Origin: CAVQCA01 sp963710815
Lineage (GTDB): Bacteria > Pseudomonadota > Gammaproteobacteria > UBA9214
Direction of reading: 5' to 3'
Assembly: GCA_963710815.1 (NCBI GenBank)
Contig: CAVQCA010000024.1
Span: 1-57,868, forward strand
Length of the DNA: 57,868 nt
The position numbers and the translations under genes were made by a program. The notes below the pieces were generated by a model. The model saw only the letters and a list, made by a program, of their open reading frames with translations, was not told the origin of the DNA and did not search any database. This document shows, piece by piece, positions 46,668 through 56,451 of the stretch; the stretch's first letter is position 1, and the number at the start of each line of letters is the position of its first letter.

Positions 46668-47132
46668 ATGGACATACGCAAAGTCAAGAAGCTGATCGAG
46701 TTGCTGGAGGAATCCAACATCACGGAGATCGAGATCCACGAGGGGGAGGAGTCGGTCCGGATCAGTCGCAAGGGGGAGGCCCCGCAGGCGCCTGCCTTCA
46801 TGCCGGCGTATGCGCCGGGGATGTACGCGGCCGCGCCGTCTTCTGCACCCGCGACCGGTCAGGATCCCGCGCAGCCGGTCGAAAAAGCTGCGCCTCTGGG
46901 CCATGTGGTCACCTCCCCGATGGTCGGGACGTTCTACGAGTCCCCGTCGCCCGGCGCCAAGCCGTTTGTCGAGGTGGGCCAGCACGTCAACGTCGGTGAC
47001 ACCCTCTGCATCATCGAGGCCATGAAGATGCTCAACCAGATCGAGGCCGACAAGTCGGGCAAGATCGCCTCCCGGCTGGTCGAGAACGGCCAGCCGGTCG
47101 AGTTCGGCCAGGCACTGTTCGTGATCAGCTGA
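46668..47132 (+). CDS. accB: biotin carboxyl carrier protein of acetyl-CoA carboxylase
   Basis: BCCP carries biotin between the carboxylase and carboxyltransferase of acetyl-CoA carboxylase, the first step of fatty acid synthesis. It is 154 residues. The N-terminal dimerisation part is MDIRKVKKLIELLEESNITE. A Pro/Ala-rich linker follows, then the biotinyl domain with the biotinylation motif IIEAMKMLNQIEADKSGKI (Lys in AMKM). The start is ATG 46668, which gives the canonical MDIRKVKKLIEL N-terminus. An earlier in-frame ATG at 46629 lies inside the repeat and should not be used. The stop overlaps the accC start by one base (TGATG). Confidence 0.93.
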   Translation: MDIRKVKKLIELLEESNITEIEIHEGEESVRISRKGEAPQAPAFMPAYAPGMYAAAPSSAPATGQDPAQPVEKAAPLGHVVTSPMVGTFYESPSPGAKPFVEVGQHVNVGDTLCIIEAMKMLNQIEADKSGKIASRLVENGQPVEFGQALFVIS

Positions 47133-48471
47133 TGCTGGAAAAGGTCGTCATCGCCAACCGGGGCGAGATCGCCCTGCGTATCCTGCGCGCGTGCCAGGAG
47201 CTCGGTATCAGCACGGTGGCGGTGCATTCCGTGGCCGATCGCGACCTGAAGCATGTGCTGCTGGCCGACGAGAGCGTCTGCATCGGTCCGGCGTCTTCCA
47301 GCGCCAGTTACCTTAATATCCCCGCCATCATCAGCGCCGCCGAAGTGACCGACGCGGACGCCATCCATCCCGGTTACGGGTTTCTGTCCGAGAACGACGA
47401 TTTTGCCGAACAGTGTCGAGCGCAGCGGTTTCGTCTTCATCGGCCCGCGCCCGGAAACGATCCGCACCATGGGCGACAAGGTGGCCGCGATCCGCGCCAT
47501 GCAGACGCCGGCGTGCCCTGCGTGCCGGGGTCGGACGGGCCGCTGGGCGAGGATGACAAGGCCAATCTCGCCATGGCGCGCAAGATCGGCTACCCGATCA
47601 TCATCAAGGCCGCGGGCGGCGGCGGCGGGCGCGGCATGCGCGTGGTGCACGCCGAGGCCGCGCTGCTGGCCGCGATTTCGCTGACCCGCACCGAGGCCAA
47701 GAATGCCTTCAACAACGACGTCGTCTACATGGAGAAGTACCTCGACCGGCCACGCCACATCGAGTTCCAGGTGCTGGGCGACGGGGAGGGCGATGCCATC
47801 CACCTGGGCGAGCGCGACTGCTCCATGCAGCGCCGCCACCAGAAGGTGATCGAGGAGGCGCCGGCGCCGGGGATTACCGCGGAACAGCGCCAGGAGATGG
47901 GTCAGCGCTGTGTCGAGGCCTGCAAACGCTGCACTACCGCGGCGCCGGCACCTTCGAGTTTCTCTACCAGGACGGCGAGTTCTACTTCATCGAGATGAAC
48001 ACGCGCATCCAGGTGGAGCACCCGGTCACGGAGATGGTCACCGGCGTGGATATCGTCAAGGAGCAGCTCCGCATCGCCGCCGGGGAAGGGATCTCCTACC
48101 GCCAGGAGGACATCCGCATCCGCGGCCATGCCATCGAATGCCGCATCAACGCCGAGGACCCGAAGAACTTCATGCCCTCACCGGGCCGGATCGAGATGTA
48201 CCATGCCCCGGGCGGCCCCGGCATCCGCATGGACACCCATATCTACAACGGCTACCGGGTGCCGCCGTACTACGATTCCATGATCGGCAAGCTGATCGCC
48301 TATGGCGAGACCCGTCAATCCGCGTTGGCCCGCATGCGCGTGGCGCTCAACGAGATCGTGATCGACGGCATCAAGTCCAACGTGCCGCTGCAGCTCGATA
48401 TCGTCACGGATTATGCCTTCCTGCAGGGCGGCACGGATATTCATTACCTGGAGAAGAAGCTGGGGCTTTGA
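47132..48471 (+). CDS. accC: biotin carboxylase of acetyl-CoA carboxylase, frameshifted
   Basis: ATP-dependent carboxylation of biotin on AccB. The order of motifs is complete: MLEKVVIANRGEIALRILRA, AIHPGYGFLSENDDFAE, SGFVFIGPRPETIRTMGDK, IIIKAAGGGGGRGMRVVH (ATP grasp), EKYLDRPRHIEFQVLGDG, ERDCSMQRRHQKVIEEAPAP, FIEMNTRIQVEHPVTEMVTG and PSPGRIEMYHAPGGPGIRMD. Frame breaks fall near 47412, 47510 and 47930. AccC is essential in bacteria that make fatty acids, so three real frameshifts are very unlikely. I read them as sequence errors. It is coupled to accB. Confidence 0.88.
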
Positions 48472-48730
48472 ATAGGTGAAAAGTGAGGGGTGAGAAGTAA
48501 GAAGTAAAAAAACCTTAATGGCCACGGAATCACACGGAAACACACGGAAAAAATCAAAGTAAAAAAAGTTAGAAGTGAGAAGTTAGAAGTGAAAAAGCCT
48601 TTTGGTATTTCCGGTGTGTACGGTGGACACTATGGTTGGATTTTTGAAATAATTCCGTGTTTTTCCGTGGATTCCGTGGCCATTATTCTTTTCACCTCTC
48701 ACCTCTTACCCCTCACTTCTCACTCCTCCC
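48472..48730. repeat. composite palindromic repeat (purine tandem plus family B plus core)
   Basis: Left arm: purine-rich units of the AGAAGTGAG type from 48478, then GGCCACGGAATCACACGGAA at about 48521. Core: GGTATTTCCGGTGTGTACGG and GGACACTATGGTTGG (about 48604-48640). Right arm: ATTCCGTGTTTTTCCGTGG, ATTCCGTGGCCAT, then the pyrimidine-rich complement of the tandem units up to the prmA start. The whole accC-prmA gap is this one structure. Confidence 0.85.
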
Positions 48731-49615
48731 ATGGCCTGGTTGCAGCTATTCGTTGAAGTGTCCGGTGATCGGGTGGAGGTTGCCGCTGAAACCCTGAGCG
48801 ATGCCGGGGCGTTGTCGGTGACGTATGAGGACGCGGCGGATGAGCCGATCCTGGAGCCGGGGTTGGGGGAGCATCCGGTGTGGTCGGCTACGCGTGTGGT
48901 GGCGCTGTTTCCGGAGGACTGCGATGCCAGCGGCATCAGGCAACGACTGCGGGCGGCGCTGCATGACGCGGCGATCGAGGTGCGGGTCGAACGGCTGGAA
49001 GACCGTGACTGGTCCGGCACCTGGCGGGACAGCTTCCATGCCATGCGCTTCGGTGCGCGACTGTGGGTGGTTCCCAGCGATGAGTCTTCCGCCGGGGCCG
49101 ATGCCGTCGTCGTCCGTATGGACCCCGGGCTCGCCTTTGGCACCGGGACCCATGCCACGACGGCGTTATGCCTGGAATGGCTGGATGCGAATCCGCCGGT
49201 GGGGCTGGAAGTCATCGATTATGGCTGCGGGTCGGGGATACTCGCCATCGCGGCCGCCAGGCTGGGCGCACGTCGGGTGCGCGCGGTGGATATCGATCCG
49301 CAGGCGTTGCAGGCGACGCGGGAAAATGCCCGGCGCAACGGGGTGGATGAGGAATTGAGCGTGATGTTCCCCGGGGCGCTGGATGCGCGGCCGGCCGGTC
49401 TGCTGATCGCCAATATCCTTGCCAACCCGTTGATCGAGCTGGCGGAAACTCTGGCCAGCCAGGTGAGCCCGGCGGGGCGTATCGTCCTGAGCGGAATTCT
49501 CGACGAGCAGGCCGGCGACGTCATGGAGGCCTATCGGCGCTGGTTCGATTTTCGCGACCCGGTGCAGCGGGAGGGGTGGGTGCTGCTGGAGGGGATCAAA
49601 TGTCAAGGTGAATGA
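48731..49615 (+). CDS. prmA: ribosomal protein L11 methyltransferase
   Basis: SAM-dependent methyltransferase that trimethylates ribosomal protein L11. The N-terminal substrate-recognition domain begins MAWLQLFVEVSGDRVEVAAE, with the linker DWSGTWRDSFHAMRFGARLW. The catalytic domain has DPGLAFGTGTHATTALCLEW, the SAM motif VIDYGCGSGILAIAAARLGA and the NILANPLIELAE (NxxxxxL) motif. At 294 residues it is full length and uninterrupted. The position after accBC agrees with the usual gammaproteobacterial order. Its upstream region is entirely composite repeat, so there is no separate ribosome site of note. Confidence 0.93.
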   Translation: MAWLQLFVEVSGDRVEVAAETLSDAGALSVTYEDAADEPILEPGLGEHPVWSATRVVALFPEDCDASGIRQRLRAALHDAAIEVRVERLEDRDWSGTWRDSFHAMRFGARLWVVPSDESSAGADAVVVRMDPGLAFGTGTHATTALCLEWLDANPPVGLEVIDYGCGSGILAIAAARLGARRVRAVDIDPQALQATRENARRNGVDEELSVMFPGALDARPAGLLIANILANPLIELAETLASQVSPAGRIVLSGILDEQAGDVMEAYRRWFDFRDPVQREGWVLLEGIKCQGE

Positions 49616-49881
49616 GGTAAGAAGTGAAAAAGAGAAGTGAGAAGTAAAAGAAGGAAAAGAATAATGGCCACGGAATCCTCGGAAATACGCGGAAAAATAA
49701 ATTCAACAAAGGAAAAAAGTAAAAAGTAAGGAGTGCAGAAGCCTTTCGGTATTCCGGTGCGCACCGGTAGGATGTGGGTAAGGATTTTGAAATAATTCCG
49801 TGTTTTTCCGTGTGATTCCGTGGCCATTACGGTTTTTCTCTTCACTTCTTACCTCTCACTTTTTACCTTTCACATAGCGAA
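49616..49881. repeat. composite palindromic repeat (purine tandem plus family B plus core)
   Basis: Same design as 48472-48730: purine-rich tandem units, GGCCACGGAATCCTCGGAA at about 49665, core GGTATTCCGGTGCGCACCGG (about 49749-49768), GATTTTGAAATAATTCCGTG, then the right arm ending TTCCGTGGCCATTACGG, followed by pyrimidine-rich units up to the next gene. Confidence 0.85.
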
Positions 49882-49898
49882 AGTGTAGACTAGCCGCC

Positions 49899-50699
49899 AT
49901 GTACACTTTCTGTCCGACATGTTCGACGATATTCACCATCAAGGCCGAGCAGCTGCTGGCGGCGGATGGGCGGGTGCGTTGCGGGGAGTGCGGGCAGGTT
50001 TTTCGTGCCTATGATTTCGTCTATGAGGAACTGGAGACGGCGCAGGCGGCACAGGCCGATTACCACGCGCCGAAACCAGACCCCTATATCGACCCGTACA
50101 TTATGGACGGGTGGCGGACGGGGCAGGGCGGCGCCGATAGGGATGAGGATGACGTGTTCGCTATTGATAAGGATGCCGCCGTCCTGATGGAGTCGGCGCA
50201 CGCCGGTGTGTGGGGGAAGAAATCGAATTTCTCGCGCAATGCCGGCTATGGCGTGCTCATCGGTGCGCTGCTGCTGCTGTTCGCCCTGCAGTGGGTGTAT
50301 TTCAATCGCGCCGAACTGGCGGCGGACAATGACTGGCGCCCCGGACTGGAAGGGCTCTGCTCCCTGCTGCATTGCACGCTGCCCCTGCGGGTCGACCTCT
50401 CCCGCATCGAACTGATCAACCGCGATGTCCGGAAACATCCGCAGGTCGCAGGGGCGCTGCTGATCAACGCCACCCTCGTCAATCACGCCGGTTTTACCCA
50501 GCCGTATCCGATCCTTGCGGTGACATTCTCGAATTCAACCGGTACGCCGATCGCCGCGCGGCGTTTCAAACCCGCCGAATACCTCGGCAAGCAGGTCGAT
50601 GTCGAGGCGGGCATGCCGCCCGACAAGCCGGTGCCGATCAAGCTGGAAATCGAGGACCCGGGCGAGGAGGCGGTTTCCTTCCAGTTCGATTTTCTCTGA
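49899..50699 (+). CDS. zinc-ribbon membrane protein with DUF3426
   Basis: A 266-residue protein. It starts with an MJ0042-type zinc ribbon: CPTCSTIF at residues 5-12 and RCGECGQVFR after about 20 residues, giving four Cys. An acidic cytoplasmic linker follows, then one membrane helix (YGVLIGALLLLFALQWVYF, about residues 113-131). A periplasmic DUF3426 domain comes last, with HPQVAGALLINATLVNHAGF, QPYPILAVTFSNSTGTPIAA and RRFKPAEYL. The function of the family is not known. It is regularly found between prmA and dusB in gammaproteobacteria, as here. Confidence 0.88.
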   Translation: MYTFCPTCSTIFTIKAEQLLAADGRVRCGECGQVFRAYDFVYEELETAQAAQADYHAPKPDPYIDPYIMDGWRTGQGGADRDEDDVFAIDKDAAVLMESAHAGVWGKKSNFSRNAGYGVLIGALLLLFALQWVYFNRAELAADNDWRPGLEGLCSLLHCTLPLRVDLSRIELINRDVRKHPQVAGALLINATLVNHAGFTQPYPILAVTFSNSTGTPIAARRFKPAEYLGKQVDVEAGMPPDKPVPIKLEIEDPGEEAVSFQFDFL

Positions 50700-50807
50700 T
50701 TTTCAAACCCTTCCGTGCGGTGATTTTCACCACTTTATCCGCGCCCGGGTTGCGAGTATTATTCTCCGTCCTTCACTCCCGGAATACTCAAGAACAGACA
50801 TAATCCG

Positions 50808-51794
50808 GTGCGACTAGGACCTTATACACTCGCCAGTAATGTGATCCTTGCCCCCATGGCAGGCGTCACCGATCGGCCGTTCCGGCAGCTATGCCGTTCG
50901 CTGGGGGCCGGCCTCGCCGTGTCGGAGATGGTTTCCTCAAACGCGCTCCTGTGGGGCAGTGAGAAGACGCGGCGCCGCATGGACCATGCCGGTGAAGACG
51001 AACCCGTTTCCGTGCAGATCGCCGGGGCCGATCCGCGCATGATGGCGGACGCCGCCCGTTTCAACGTCGCGCATGGCGCACAGATCATCGACATCAACAT
51101 GGGGTGCCCGGCAAAGAAGGTCTGCAACGCCATGGCGGGTTCCGCCCTGTTGCAGGACGAGGCGCTGGTCGGTCGCATCCTCGATGCCGTCGTCGCGGCC
51201 GTCGATGTCCCGGTGACGCTGAAGATCCGCACCGGCACGGACCCGGCACACCGCAATGCCCTGCGCATCGCCGCCATCGCCGAACAGGCCGGCGTACAGG
51301 CGCTGGCCGTGCACGGACGCACCCGGGCCTGCGCCTACCGGGGCGAGGCGGAGCATGAGACGGTGCGCGCGATCAAGTCCGCGGTGTCGATTCCGGTGAT
51401 CGCCAACGGCGACATCAGCTCGCCGCAGCGGGCTGTCGAGGTGCTGCGTTATACCGGGGCCGACGCCCTGATGATCGGGCGCGCCGCGCAGGGCCGGCCG
51501 TGGGTGTTTCGCGAGATCACGCATTTCATGTCAACGGGGGAGGTGCTGCCCGCGCCGCCACCCGCCGAAATCGGGCGCATTCTCATCGGGCATCTCAACA
51601 ATCTCTACGGGTTTTACGGGGAATATATCGGGGTACGGGTCGCGCGCAAGCACATCGCCTGGTACACCAGGGGGCAGCCCGGCGGAAACAGCTTCCGCCG
51701 GCATATCAATCAGGCCGAATCGGCCGAGGAGCAGCTGTGTCATATCAGGGATTATTTCGCCATACTGACCGAACAGAAGGCGCTGGCCGCATGA
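50808..51794 (+). CDS. dusB: tRNA-dihydrouridine synthase B
   Basis: Flavoenzyme that reduces uridine to dihydrouridine in the tRNA D-loop. Motifs: NVILAPMAGVTDRPFRQLCR (FMN binding), MVSSNALLW, IIDINMGCPAKKVCNAMAGS with the catalytic Cys, ALAVHGRTRACAYRGEAEHE, PVIANGDISSPQRAVEVL and GADALMIGRAAQGRPWVF. At 328 residues it is full length. The start is GTG 50808. The stop overlaps the fis start (ATGA), the classical dusB-fis arrangement. Confidence 0.93.
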   Translation: MRLGPYTLASNVILAPMAGVTDRPFRQLCRSLGAGLAVSEMVSSNALLWGSEKTRRRMDHAGEDEPVSVQIAGADPRMMADAARFNVAHGAQIIDINMGCPAKKVCNAMAGSALLQDEALVGRILDAVVAAVDVPVTLKIRTGTDPAHRNALRIAAIAEQAGVQALAVHGRTRACAYRGEAEHETVRAIKSAVSIPVIANGDISSPQRAVEVLRYTGADALMIGRAAQGRPWVFREITHFMSTGEVLPAPPPAEIGRILIGHLNNLYGFYGEYIGVRVARKHIAWYTRGQPGGNSFRRHINQAESAEEQLCHIRDYFAILTEQKALAA

Positions 51795-52054
51795 TGACAA
51801 CGGCGGCAAGACACGAGCGGCGCAAGCAGCCGATCCGCCGCAGCGTACAATCCGCGATCGAACTCTACCTGGATGATCTCAACGGACACCATGTCAATGA
51901 CCTGTATCACATGGTCCTGGGAGAGGTCGAGCCGGCGTTGCTGAACGTCGTCATGCAGCACGTGGAGGGGAACCAGTCACAGGCGGCGGAAATGCTGGGC
52001 ATCACCCGCGCCACCCTGCGCAAGAAACTCAAGCTGTACGAGCTGGAACTGTAA
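51791..52054 (+). CDS. fis: nucleoid-associated DNA-binding protein Fis
   Basis: Small DNA-bending regulator of 87 residues. The C-terminal helix-turn-helix is complete (EGNQSQAAEMLGITRATLRK, then KLKLYELEL), and LYHMVLGEVEPALLNVVMQH is the core dimer helix. The ATG overlaps the dusB stop by 4 bases. In this class fis expression follows the dusB promoter. It is followed by a family A repeat. Confidence 0.93.
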   Translation: MMTTAARHERRKQPIRRSVQSAIELYLDDLNGHHVNDLYHMVLGEVEPALLNVVMQHVEGNQSQAAEMLGITRATLRKKLKLYELEL

Positions 52055-52077
52055 CCTCAACCCCTAGGAGCGAGAGG

Positions 52078-52197
52078 AACTCTTTCACCGCAAAGGCGCA
52101 AAGGACGCAGAGAAAATCTTTAATTAAAAACAATTAAGATATGCGTTCTATGCGACTCTGCGGTGATTCTTTTTCATTTTCTTCATGGATAAGCACT
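52078..52197. repeat. palindromic repeat family A, full but more diverged copy
   Basis: GAACTCTTTCACCGCAAAGG and CGCAAAGGACGCAGAG at the left, TGCGACTCTGCGGTGATTC and CTTCATGGATAAGCAC at the right, matching 7364-7493. The right end stops one base before the purH start codon, so the repeat tail replaces the usual ribosome-site region. Confidence 0.8.
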
Positions 52198-52198
52198 A

Positions 52199-53755
<1,557 letters not shown>

Positions 53756-54178
53756 TTTTTGTGAAGGAAAGTGAGAAGTGAGAAGTAAGAGGTAAGAAGT
53801 AAAAAGTAAGGGGTGAAGGGTGAGAAGTGAGGAAAAACTTAATAGCCACGGAATCACACGGAAAAAGTAAGAAAAACCACGGAAAGAAAGAGGAGAGAAG
53901 AGTGAGGGGAAGGAAACTTAATGCCACAGAATCACACGGAAACACACGGAAAGAATTCAAATTCCCATTCGGGGTGCGCACGACGCATCCTGTGAGTGAC
54001 GGTAATTGTTTTCCGTAGGCATTTGTAGATCCTTTGGCCATCATGTCTATCCATGCACAAACGCCCCCGGTTCTCACCTCTCACCCATCACTTCTTACTT
54101 AATCATTTTTCCGTGTGTTTCCGTGTGATTCCGTGGCCATTAGGTTTTTTTCTCACTTCTCAATTTCCCCTGGACATA
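53756..54178. repeat. long composite palindromic repeat region
   Basis: Over 400 bases of purine-rich AGTGAGA-type units, three family B arms (about 53845-53865, 53926-53950 and 54112-54140) and a core with GGGGTGCGCACGACGCATCC (about 53970-53989). Pyrimidine-rich complements (CTCACCTCTCACCC) lie on the right side. No gene is visible. It fills the purH-purD gap. Confidence 0.8.
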
Positions 54179-54188
54179 AAATAGAGCA

Positions 54189-55481
54189 ATGAACATTCTG
54201 ATCATTGGCGGTGGCGGTCGTGAACATGCCCTGGCGTGGAAGGCGGCGCAGTCGCCGCGGGCGGAGACGGTGTTCGTGGCGCCGGGCAATGCCGGCACGG
54301 CGCAGGAACCCGGTGTCAGGAATGTCGCCGTTGATGCCGGCGATATCGAGGCGCTGGTGGCCTTTGCCAAAGAGAACGCCATCGGCCTGACGATCGTCGG
54401 GCCCGAGGTGCCGCTGGTCGCCGGCGTGGTGGATCGTTTCACGGCGGCGGGTCTGCGCTGCTTCGGACCGGTGCGGGCCGCGGCGCAACTGGAGGGATCG
54501 AAATCGTTCAGCAAGGATTTCCTGGCGCGCCACCGGATACCGACAGCGCACTACGCGGTGTTCACCGATATCCCCGCGGCGGTCGACTATATTCATGCGC
54601 ATGGCGCACCCCTGGTGGTCAAGGCCGACGGCCTGGCGGCCGGGAAGGGCGTCATCCTCGCCGCCACCGAGGCGCAGGCCATCGCGGCGGTGGAGGACAT
54701 GCTGCGCGGCAATGTCTACGGCAGTGCCGGTCACCGGGTCGTCATCGAGGAATTCCTGGAGGGCGAAGAGGCCAGCTTTATCGTCATGGCGGACGGTGCA
54801 CACATACTGCCGCTCGCGACCTCGCAGGACCACAAGGCGCGCGATGACGGGGATAGCGGACCCAACACCGGCGGCATGGGCGCCTATTCACCGGCGCCGG
54901 TGGTCACCCCGGAGATTCACCGGCGCATCATGGACGAGGTGATCCGGCCCACGGTGCGCGGCATGGCCGGGGAGGGCCACCCCTTCACCGGGTTCCTGTA
55001 CGCCGGGCTCATGATCGCCGCGGACGGTACGCCTAAAGTGCTGGAATTCAACGTGCGCTTCGGCGATCCGGAAACCCAGCCGATCATGCTGCGTCTCCGG
55101 TCCGACCTGGTGGAACTGTGCCTGGCGGCGCTGGAGGGCAGGCTCGATGAAGTGGACGCGGTATGGGACGAGCGCGCCTCGATCGGGGTGGTGCTGGCCG
55201 CCGGCGGCTATCCGGACGACTACCGCAAGGGCGATGTCATTGAAGGTATCGGGGCGCCTGACGATAAGCACTGCAAGGTCTTTCACGCCGGCACGCAGGA
55301 GCGGGATGGTCAGGTCGTGACCGCCGGCGGTCGCGTGCTGTGCGTCTGCGCACTGGGCGAGACGGTCGCCGAGGCTCAACAGCAGGCCTACCGCTGCATC
55401 GGCGGGATCCGCTGGCCCGGGATGTATTACCGCAGGGACATCGGGTATCGGGCGGTGGCGCGGGAGAAAGGGGGGAAGTGA
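54189..55481 (+). CDS. purD: phosphoribosylamine-glycine ligase
   Basis: ATP-grasp enzyme of purine synthesis that joins glycine to phosphoribosylamine. Motifs: MNILIIGGGGREHALAWKAA, VGPEVPLVAGVVDRF, EGSKSFSKDFLARHRIPTA, PLVVKADGLAAGKGVILA (ATP grasp), QDHKARDDGDSGPNTGGMGA, FTGFLYAGLMI and LEFNVRFGDPETQPIMLRL. At 430 residues it is full length and uninterrupted, unlike the neighbouring purH. The purH-purD order is typical. Confidence 0.94.
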   Translation: MNILIIGGGGREHALAWKAAQSPRAETVFVAPGNAGTAQEPGVRNVAVDAGDIEALVAFAKENAIGLTIVGPEVPLVAGVVDRFTAAGLRCFGPVRAAAQLEGSKSFSKDFLARHRIPTAHYAVFTDIPAAVDYIHAHGAPLVVKADGLAAGKGVILAATEAQAIAAVEDMLRGNVYGSAGHRVVIEEFLEGEEASFIVMADGAHILPLATSQDHKARDDGDSGPNTGGMGAYSPAPVVTPEIHRRIMDEVIRPTVRGMAGEGHPFTGFLYAGLMIAADGTPKVLEFNVRFGDPETQPIMLRLRSDLVELCLAALEGRLDEVDAVWDERASIGVVLAAGGYPDDYRKGDVIEGIGAPDDKHCKVFHAGTQERDGQVVTAGGRVLCVCALGETVAEAQQQAYRCIGGIRWPGMYYRRDIGYRAVAREKGGK

Positions 55482-55757
55482 GAAGTAATGAAGTGAGAGG
55501 TGAGAAGTGAGGGTGAGAAGGGAGAAGTGGGGAAAAACATAATGGCCACGGAATCCACGGAAAACACGGAATTATTTTAAAATCTCAACCAACATCCACC
55601 GTGGACACAGGAATACCCAAAGGCCTTTCACTTCTTACTTCTCTACTTCTAATTTTTTAATTTGTTGAAATCATTCCGTGTTTTCCGTGTGATTCCGTGG
55701 CCATCCAGATTTTCTTCTCACCTTTCACTTCTTACTTTTTACTCATGGGTTCAGTGG
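55482..55757. repeat. composite palindromic repeat, core inverted
   Basis: Purine-rich units from 55482, GGCCACGGAATCCACGGAA at about 55543. The core lies in the opposite orientation to 48472-48730 (CCACCGTGGACACAGGAATA, about 55596-55615). The right arm TTCCGTGTGATTCCGTGGCC (about 55684-55703) is followed by pyrimidine-rich units. It fills the purD-lemA gap. Confidence 0.85.
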
Positions 55758-55784
55758 CCATCACTGGTTATAAAGGAGATAGGG

Positions 55785-56342
55785 ATGGAAATATTCGGCT
55801 GGGTGCTGGTGGCGATCATTCTCGGGGTTCCCGTGCTGGGGATCGTGTTCTACAACCGGTTGGTGGGGCTCAACAACCAGGTGAAGAATGCCTGGCGGCA
55901 GATCGATGTGCAGCTGAAGCGCCGTCACGACCTGATTCCCAACCTGGTTGAGGTCGTCAAGGACTATATGTCCTACGAGCAGGAGACCCTCCAGAAGGTG
56001 ATCCAGGCGCGTAACCAGGCCGTCAGCGCGCATAACCCCGAAGAGGCGATCGCCGCCGAGGGCGTGCTGGGCGGGGCGCTGGGCAAGCTGTTCGCCCTGA
56101 TGGAAAACTACCCGGACCTCAAGGCCAACGAGAATGTCGCGCGCCTGATGGAGGAACTGAGCGCCACCGAGAACAAGATTTCCTTCTCCCGCCAGTTCTA
56201 CAACGACAGCGTCATGGCACTCAACAACGCCGTGCAGTCCTTTCCCTCCAATATTGTGGCCGGCATGTTCGCCTTCCGCGAGGCGACCTATTTCGAGGTA
56301 CCGGAGACCGAGACCGCGGTACCCAAGGTCGATCTGCGCTGA
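55785..56342 (+). CDS. lemA: LemA family membrane protein
   Basis: A 185-residue protein. One N-terminal membrane helix (WVLVAIILGVPVLGIVFYN) is followed by a cytoplasmic or periplasmic helical bundle with the LemA signatures NNQVKNAWRQIDVQLKRRHD, LIPNLVEVVKDYMSYEQE and TENKISFSRQFYNDSVMALN. The start is ATG 55785, with AAGGAG at 55772-55777. An upstream in-frame ATG at 55662 would read through the repeat and is rejected. LemA's function is not established. It usually has a htpX or TPM-domain partner, which here would lie beyond the IS element. Confidence 0.9.
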   Translation: MEIFGWVLVAIILGVPVLGIVFYNRLVGLNNQVKNAWRQIDVQLKRRHDLIPNLVEVVKDYMSYEQETLQKVIQARNQAVSAHNPEEAIAAEGVLGGALGKLFALMENYPDLKANENVARLMEELSATENKISFSRQFYNDSVMALNNAVQSFPSNIVAGMFAFREATYFEVPETETAVPKVDLR

Positions 56343-56348
56343 TAACGG

Positions 56349-56445
56349 CGGGTGAGAAGTAATGAAGTGAGAGGTGAGAAGTGAAGGGTGAGAAGGGAGA
56401 AGGGAGGAAAAACATAATGGCCACGGAATCCACGGAAAAGTAAAA
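56349..56445. repeat. purine tandem plus family B half
   Basis: AGAAGTGAG-type units from about 56353 and GGCCACGGAATCCACGGAAA at about 56419-56438. The left part resembles the region after purD, so the ISL3 element at 56452 seems to have landed inside a composite repeat and removed or displaced its right half. Confidence 0.7.
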
Positions 56446-56451
56446 AAACTT

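Noticed and set aside
53756..54178. Tandem AGTGAGA-type repeats considered as a CRISPR array
   Set aside because: Units are 7-8 bases, degenerate and without unique spacers of constant length, and no cas genes are near.
55662..55784. N-terminal extension of LemA from 55662
   Set aside because: It translates the composite repeat; AAGGAG is correctly placed for ATG 55785.
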